DNA of 64,000 bases. Source: Zoogloea sp. (lineage in GTDB: Bacteria > Pseudomonadota > Gammaproteobacteria > Burkholderiales > Rhodocyclaceae). A model generated the notes under the pieces. The model was not told where the DNA came from. It worked only from the letters and a program-made list of their open reading frames with translations, and did no database searches. The position numbers were made by a program, and so were the translations under genes. The stretch lies in NCBI GenBank assembly GCA_023150095.1, contig JAKLLO010000003.1, positions 1 through 64,000 on the forward strand, in the 5' to 3' direction. The first letter of the stretch is position 1, and each line of letters starts with the position of its first letter. This document shows, piece after piece, positions 19,701 through 28,700 of the stretch.

Positions 19701-22700
19701 TACACCGACACCTCCAGCGTCAGCTTCTCGCTGCTGGGCAACACCTTCTACAACAACACCAACCTGGCGATCGACCTGAAGAACGACGGCGTCACCGCCA
19801 ACGACGCCGGCGACGCCGACACTGGCCCCAACAGCCTGCAGAACTTTCCGGTGATCACCAGCGCCCGCATCGACGGTGCCGGCCATCTGGCCGTGGTCGG
19901 CACCCTGGCGAGCTCGGCGAGCAGCTACTACCGGATCGAGTTCTACGCCAACGCCACCCAGGACGCCTCGGGCTACGGGGAAGGGCAGCGCTATCTCGGC
20001 TACGTCAATGTGGCGACCAACGGCGCGGGCAACGCCAGCTTCAACACCGTGCTCGCCGTGTCGATGGCCGTGGGCGAGTCGGTCACCGCCACCGCCACCA
20101 AGAGCAACGTGTCGTACTCCAGCTATACCGACACGTCCGAATTCGCCGCCGACGTGCTGGTCAGCGTCAACCTGATCCCGGTTGTCACCACCACCGGCAG
20201 CACCCTGGCCTACACCGAGAACGGCGCCGCCACCGCGGTGGACAGCGCGCTGACGGTGAGCGATTCCGACAGCCCCAACCTCAGCGGCGCCACGGTGAGC
20301 ATCACCAGCGGCTTCGCCAGCGGCCAGGACACGCTCGCCTTCACCGATCAATCCGGCATCACCGGCAGCTGGAGCGTCGCCACCGGCGTGCTCACCCTCA
20401 GCGGCAGCGCCAGCGTGGCCAGCTACCAGGCGGCGCTGCGCAGCATCACCTACGTCAATACCGCCGAGCAGCCCAGCACGGCCACGCGCACGGTGTCCTT
20501 TGCGGTGACCGATGGCTTGGGGACGAGCACCGCCGCCACCCGCAACATCTCGGTTGCGTCGGTGGATGACGCGCCCAGCTTCAACGCCGCCGACTTCACC
20601 GTGACCACTGCGCCGGGCTCGGCCGCCGACCGTGGCTACGCGACGACGATCCAGCCCGACGGCAAGATCCTGGTGGCCGGTTACTCGAGCAACGGCAGCA
20701 ACCTCGATTTCCTGCTGATGCGCTACAACGCCGACGGCACCCTCGACACCAGCTTCGGCGGGGGCGACGGCATCGTCACCACGGCCATCGGCAGCAGCGA
20801 CGACGAAGCCCACGCGGTGGTGCTGCAGTCGGATGGCAGGATTGTCGTGGCCGGCTTCACCACCAGCGGCATCCAGCGGGATTTCGCGTTGGTGCGCTAC
20901 CTCGCCGACGGCACCCTCGACACCACTTTCGGCGGTGGCGACGGCATCGTCACCACCGACATCGGCAGCAGTTCGACCGACGAGGCCTGGAGCATGGTCG
21001 TCCAGACCGACGGCAGGATCGTCCTCGGCGGCAATTCGGCCGGCGATTTTGCCGTCGTGCGCTATCTCGCCGATGGCAGCCTCGACACCAGCTTCAGCGG
21101 CGATGGCAAGGCCACCGTGGACCTCGCCGCGGCCACCGATACGGGCTATGGCCTGGCGCTCCAGTCCGACGGCAAGCTCGTCCAGAGCGGCAGCGCCACC
21201 GTGGGCGCGACGCTGGATTTCGGCGTGGTGCGCTACAACACCGACGGCAGCCTCGACACCAGCTTCGGCGGCGGCGATGGCATCGTCACCACGCCGGTGG
21301 GCAGCAGTTTCGACATCGCCCAGTCGGTGGCCGTCCAGTCTGACGGCAAGATCGTCGTCGGTGGCTATTCCACCAACGGCTCGAACAACGATTTCGCCGT
21401 CATCCGCTACACCAGCGCCGGCGCCATCGACACCGGGTTTGGTGGCGGCGACGGGATCACGACCGTGGATTTCGGCGGTCACGATGCGTCGTGGTCCACG
21501 GCGCTGCAGTCCGACGGCAGGATCGTGATGGTCGGTGGCGCGTCGTCCTCCGACCTGGCCGCGGTGCGCCTCCTGAGCGACGGCAGCCTCGACACCAGCT
21601 TCAGCGGCGACGGCAAGTTCAGCGCCTATCTGGGCACCAGCAGCTTCCTGTATTCGGCGGCGATCGGTGCCGACGGGCGGGTGGTCGCCACCGGCTACAG
21701 CAACACCACCACCGACGACGTGCTGCTCGTCCGCCTCTCCGGCGATGGCCAGTTCGACTCCCGCTCGAACCCCGCCACCACCAGCCTCGGCGGCAGCGCC
21801 AGCTACACCGAGAACGCCAGCGCGGTGGTGATCGATTCGAGCGTGCGCCTCTTCGATACCGAACTCAACGCCGCCGACAGCTACGCCGGCGCCACCCTCG
21901 CGCTCGCCCGCAGCGGCGGCGCCAACGCCCAGGACGTGTTCTCCGCGTCGGGCAACCTCGGCACCCTCACCCAGGGCGGCAGCCTGCTGCTGTCGGGCGT
22001 GAATGTCGGCACCGTGACGACCAACTCGTCCGGCACGCTGCTGCTCACCTTCAACGCCTCGGCCACCCAGTTGCGGATCAACGAGGTGATGAGCGCCATC
22101 GCCTACGCCAACTCGTCCGACGCGCCGCCCGCCAGCGTCACCCTAAGCTGGACCTTCAGCGACGGCAATGCGGGCGGGCAGGGCGCCGGCGGGGCGAAGA
22201 CCGCCACCGGCAGCAGCACCATCAACATCACGGCCGTGAACGACGCGCCGGTGATCACCAGCAGCGCCAGCACCAGCGTTGCCGAAAACACCACCGCCGT
22301 CATCACCGTCACCGCCACCGATCCGGACAGCGGTGCGCCCAGCTACAGCATCGTGGGCGGCGCCGACGCAGCGAAGTTCACCATCAACAGCAGCACCGGC
22401 GTGCTTTCCTTCGTATCCGCGCCAGACTACGAAGCACCCACCGATGCCGGGGCCAACAACGTCTACAACCTGTCGGTGCAGGTGAGCGACGGGTCGGCCA
22501 CGGCGGTGCAGGCGATTTCCGTCACCGTGACCGACGTGGCGAGCACGCTGATCGTCGATACCACCGCCGACACCAACGACACCGGCCTCGGCAGCAGCTT
22601 CAATGCCGAGCAGCTCAACGCCAGCAAGGGCACCGACGGCAGGATCTCGCTGCGCGAGGCGATCATCGCCGCCAACACCACGGCGGGGCTCAACACCATC

Positions 22701-25700
22701 AGCTTCAACATCGCCGGCACGGGGCCCCATTCCATCGCGCTCGCGTCGGCACTGCCCACCGTCACCGACGCGGTGATCATCGACGGCAACAGCGAGCCCG
22801 ATTACGCCGGCACGCCGGTGGTGGAGCTCAACGGCACCAGCGCCGGCACCACATCCGGCCTTGTGCTGGGGGCGGGCAGTTCGGGCAGCACGGTCCGCGG
22901 GCTGGCGATCAACCGCTTCAATCTGTCGGGCATCGAGGTGATTGATGGTTCGGCGGGCAACTTGATCGCCGGCAACTACATCGGCACGGACGTCACCGGG
23001 CTGCTGGGCTACGGCAACGGCAAGTGGGGGATCGACCTGAACACGGCCGGCGCCGGCAACGTGATCGGCGGCAACGCCAGCGCCGTGCGCAACATCCTCT
23101 CGGGTAACGGGATGGGTGGCATCGCCATCGACGGCGGCAGTGTCACCGGCACCATCGTGCAGGGCAACTACATCGGCGTCGGCGCAGATGGCGTGACTCA
23201 GCTCGGCAACACCGGCTACGGGGCGATCCTGGTCTTCGGCGAAGGCCAGGCGCTGATCGGCGGCACCGGGGCGGGCGAAGGCAACCTCATCGCCAGTAAC
23301 TTGGCGGGGGTCACCATTTCCTACTCGACCACCGACAACGTCATCCTCGGCAACCGCTTCTTGGGCAATGGCGGCATCGGGATCGATCTCGGCGGCGATG
23401 GCGTGACGGCCAACGACGTGGGCGACGCAGACACCGGCGCGAGCCGCCTGCAGAACTACCCGGTGCTCAGTTCGGCCGTCTCTAACGGCAGCCAGGTGGA
23501 TATCGCCGGTTCGCTCAACAGCGAGGCAAACAGCTACTACCGCATCGAGTTCTTCGGCAGCAGCAGCGCTCACGCCAGCGGCTACGGTGAAGGCGCCACC
23601 TACCTCGGCTACACCAACGTGGCCACCAACGCGTCCGGCAACGCGAGCTTCAGTGCGACGCTTACTGCCGTCGTGCCCAACGGCACCATCATCTCGGCGA
23701 CGGCAACCCTCAGCAACGCCAGCTACAGCACCTTCGTGGCCACGTCCGAATTCGCCGCCAACATCACGGCGGTGGCGTCCAATATCGCCCCTGCCGGCAC
23801 CACCGGCACGGTGACCGCCACCGAGGACACCACCTACACCTTCGCCACCAGCGATTTCGGCTTCACCGATCCGGACGCCAACGCGCTGCTGCGGGTGTGG
23901 ATCGACAGCCTGCCGGCGGCCGGCACCCTGCGCCTGAACGGCAGCACCTTCGGGGCCGGCACCGGAATCCTCGCCTCCGACATCAGCGCCGGCCGGCTGA
24001 CCTACCAGCCGCTGGCCAACAGCAATACGTCAACATCCTTGACCTTTCGTGTGCAGGATGATGGCGGTACGGTCAATGGCGGGCAGGACACCGACGCCAG
24101 CGCCAACACCCTGACAATCGCCATCACCGCGGTGAATGACGCGCCGGTGATCACCAGCAGCGCGACTGCCAGCGTCGCCGAGAACACCACGGCGGTGATG
24201 ACGGTGACGGCCACCGATGTCGATCTGCCTGCCCAGACTCTGAGCTACAGCATCGTCGGCGGCGCCGATGCGGCCAGATTCTCCATCAACGCCAGCACCG
24301 GCGCCCTCAGCTTCGCCACCGCGCCGAATTACGAATCGCCCACCGACGCCGGGGGCAACAACGTCTACGACGTCACCGTCCAGGTCTCCGATGGCGCCCT
24401 GACCAGCACCCAGGCGATTGCCGTCAGCGTCACCCCGGTGAATGACAACACGCCAACGATCACCAGCAACGGTGGCGGCGCGTCGGCGTCGGTCTCCATC
24501 GCCGAGAACACCCTGATCGTCACCTCGGTGACGGCCACCGACGCCGACCTGCCTGGCGACACGCTCACCTACGACATCTCCGGCGGTGTCGACGCGGCCA
24601 AGTTCACCATCGACAGCAACACCGGCGTGCTCCAGTTCATCGCCGCGCCCGACTACGAGAACCCCACCGACAGCGGCGCCAACAACGTCTACAACCTGAC
24701 CGTACGGGTTTCCGACGGCACCAACACCGACACCCAGGCCATCGCCGTCACGGTGACCAACGTGGCGAGCGAGCTGATCGTCACCACCGCCGCCGATACC
24801 GCCGACGGCAACACCAGCAGCATCGCCAACCTCATCGCCAACAAGGGCGCAGACGGCAAGATCTCCCTCCGCGAGGCGATCACCGCCGCCAACAATACGG
24901 CCGGAGCCGACACCATCACCTTCGCGATCGGCAGCGGCGCGCAGATCATCAACCTCACCTCCGCGCTGCCGACGATCACCAGCGTCATCCACATCGAGGG
25001 CGATTCCCAGGCTGGTTTCACCGGAGAGCCGGTGATCGCGCTCAACGGCGCCTCGGCCGGGGCCGGCACCATCGGGTTGCTCTTCAGCGGCAGTGGCGCG
25101 GCGGGCAGTTCGGTCAAATACCTGGCGATCAACAACTTCACGGCGTCCGGCATCCGCATCGAGAACACCTCGAATGTCACCGTCGCCGGCAACTACCTCG
25201 GTACCAACCTTGCGGGCAGCGCGGCGGCCGGTAACGAGGTTGGCGTGGTGATCTACAACGCCTCGAACAACCTCATCGGCGGAACCACCGTCGCCAGCCG
25301 CAACGTCATCTCCGGGAACACGGTGGATGGCGTCCAGATCTTCAGTGGCGGCGCGACCGGCAACGTGGTGTCGGGCAACTACATCGGCCTCGACGCCACC
25401 GGTACGGTGGATCTCGGCAACGCCAGCCAGGGCGTGGCGATCTTCGCCGGCGCAACCTACAACACCATCGGTGGCACCACCGCCGGCGCCCGCAACGTGA
25501 TCTCGGGCAACAACGGGGTCGGGGTACGGATCAGCGAATCCGGCACCAATTTCAACACCATCAGCGGCAACTACATCGGCACCAACGCCGCGGGCAACGC
25601 GGCCATCGGCAACACCCTGCAGGGCGTCCAGATCGACACCGGCAGCGGCAACGTCATCGGGGGCACGGTGGCCGGGGCCGGCAACGTGATCTCCGGCAAC

Positions 25701-28700
25701 CTCGATAACGGCATCCTCATCACCAACGGCGGGGTGAACAACTACGTCCAGGGCAACATCATCGGCCTGGACGAGAGCGGCACCACGGTGATCGCCAACG
25801 GCCAGGAAGGCGTCGAGGTGACCGTCGGGGCCAGCGGCACCTGGATCGGCGGCACCACCTCGGCCACCCGCAACATCATCAGCGGCAACACCTGGCAGGG
25901 TATCGGCGTGTATGGCGCCACCACCACCGGCACGGTGATCCGCGGCAACTGGATCGGCGTGGCGGCCGATGGCACCACCGCCCGCGGGAACGAGAAGCAG
26001 GGCATCCTCGTCAGCGACGCCACCAACACCATGATTGGCGGCTCGAACGCCGGTGAGGGCAACATCATCGCCAACGCCGGGGTGGGCCACCAGGGGGTGG
26101 TGATTGCCGGCGCCTCGACCGGCGTGGTGATGATCGGCAACAGCATCTACGCCAACAGTGGCCTCGGCATCGACCTGGGCGGCGACTGGATCACCGCCAA
26201 CGATACCGGCGACGCCGACACCGGCGCCAACAACCTGCAGAACACCCCGGTGCTCACCTCGGCGGCGACCACCGGCAGCGCGATCACCATCACCGGCACC
26301 CTCAACAGCGTTGCCAGCACCCACTTCCGGATCGAGTTCTTCGCCAACCCTGCGCCGGATTCCTCCGGCTACGGCGAAGGCCAGACCTACCTGGGTTTTG
26401 TCGATGTGCTGACCGACGCCAGTGGCAACGCCAGCTTCAGCCCGACCATCACCGCTGCGGTGCCCACCGGCGAGGTGGTGACCGCCACCGCCACCCGCCT
26501 CACCTCGGGGATGAGCTTCGTCGAGACCTCCGAGTTCGCCGCCGACATCTACACCAACCCGCCCGCCATCACCAGCAACGGCGGCGGCAGCACGGCGGCG
26601 GTGTCGGTGGCCGAGAACACCACCGCAGTAACCACCGTCACCGCCACCGACCCCGACGGCGCCGCCCAGACCCTGACCTACAGCCTTGCCGGCGGCACCG
26701 ATCAGGGCAGGTTCCAGATCAACAGCAGCACCGGCGCGCTCAGCTTCCTCGTTGCCCCGAACTTCGAAGCGCCCACCGATGCCGACAGCAACAACGTCTA
26801 TGAAGTGATCGTCCAGGTTGCCGACGGCACCGGCGCCACCGACACCCAGACGATCAACGTCACCGTCACCAACGCCAACGACGCGCCGGTCATCAGCTTC
26901 GTGTCGGGCAACGCCAACTACCCGGAAAACGCCGGCCCGGTGCTCGTGGCCGCGTCCGCCACCGTCACCGACGAAGATGGCGGCAACTTCGACACCGGCC
27001 GGCTGGTCGTGCAGTTCACCGCCAACGGTCAGGCCGAGGACCGCATCGCCATCCGCAACCAGGGCACCGGCGCCGGCCAGATCGGCATCTCGGGCAGCAA
27101 CGTGACCTACGGCGGCGTGGTGATCGGCACCTGGACCGGCGGCACCAGCGGCAGCACGCCGCTCATCGTCACCTTCAATGCCAGCGCCAACGCAGCGGCG
27201 GCCCAGGCGCTCGGCCGCAACATCACCTACGAGAACGTCTCCGACAACCCCTCCACGGCCGTGCGAACCATGGCCGGCTACCTGGAAGACGGCGACGGCG
27301 GCACCAGTAACACCGCCAGCGGCACCATCACGATGGTGCCCGCCAACGACGCCCCGACGATCACCAGCGCCGCCACCGCCAACGTGGCCGAGAACACCAC
27401 CGCGGTGCTCACCGTCACCTCGTCCGACACGGACGGCGGAACGCCGGTCTATTCGATCGTCGGCGGCGCCGACGCGGCGAAGTTCTCCATCAACAGCACC
27501 ACGGGCGCCCTGAGTTTCCAGTCGGCGCCCGACTTCGAGGCGCCCACCGACGCCGGCGGCAACAACGTCTACGACGTGATGGTGCAGGCCGCAGATGGGG
27601 CAGGGGGCACCACCAGCCAGGCCATCGCGGTGACCGTCACCAACGTGAACGAAGCGCCGGTGGTCACCATCACCCCCGCCACCTACGCGGCGACCGAGCA
27701 GACCACCCTGACCCTCAGTGGCACCGGCCTGTCCATCGCCGATGCGGATGCCGGTGCTGCCACCCTCCGGGCAACCCTCAGTGTCGTTTCGGGCACCCTC
27801 ACCGTCGGTGTCGGCACGACCGGCGTGACGGTGGTTTCGGGGTCCGGCAGCGCCAGTGTGGTGCTCGAGGGCTCGCAGGCCCAGCTCAACGATCTGCTGG
27901 CGGGCAACGCAGGGGGCACCATCAGCTACCTTTTCGGCGGCGATGCCCCGCCGGCAACCGACACGCTGACCCTCAACGTCAACGATCTTGGCAGCACCGG
28001 CAGCGGTGGTGCGGCAAGCGGCGCCGACAGCGCCACGATCAACCTCACGGCGGTCAATGATGCGCCGGTGAACACCGTTCCCGGCGCCCAGGCCACCAGC
28101 GTCAACACCTCACTGACCTTCGGCACTGCCACCAGCAACCCGATCGCCATCAGCGACGCGGACGCCGCCAGCGCCACCATGCAGGTGAGCCTGACCATCA
28201 CCAACGGCACCTTCACCTTGGCGTCCACCGCCGGGCTGAGTTTCACCACCGGCGATGGCACTGGCGATGCCGCGATGACCTTCACCGGCACCATCGCGGC
28301 CATCAACGCCGCGCTCGACGGCGCCAGCTTCATCCCGACCACTGCGTACAGCGGTGATGCCTCCATCGCCCTCGTCACCAGCGATCTCGGCAACACGGGC
28401 GGTGGCGCCCTCACCGATTCCGACACGATCCACATCCAGGTGGGGGCGAGCCGTTTCCAGGAAGGCGTCGGCGGCTATACCGGCACCCAGGACACCTACG
28501 TTCAGGACACCACGCCGACCACCGCCTACGGTGCGGCCAGCACGGTGCTGGTGGATGACGGCTCACCGCAGAGCCAGGGCCTGCTGCGCTTCGACAACCT
28601 CTTCGGCAGCGGCGTCGGGCAGATACCCTTCGGCGCGACGATCACCTCTGCCTCGCTGTCGTTCTATGTCACCAACCACGACGCCGCCGACACCGTTTAC

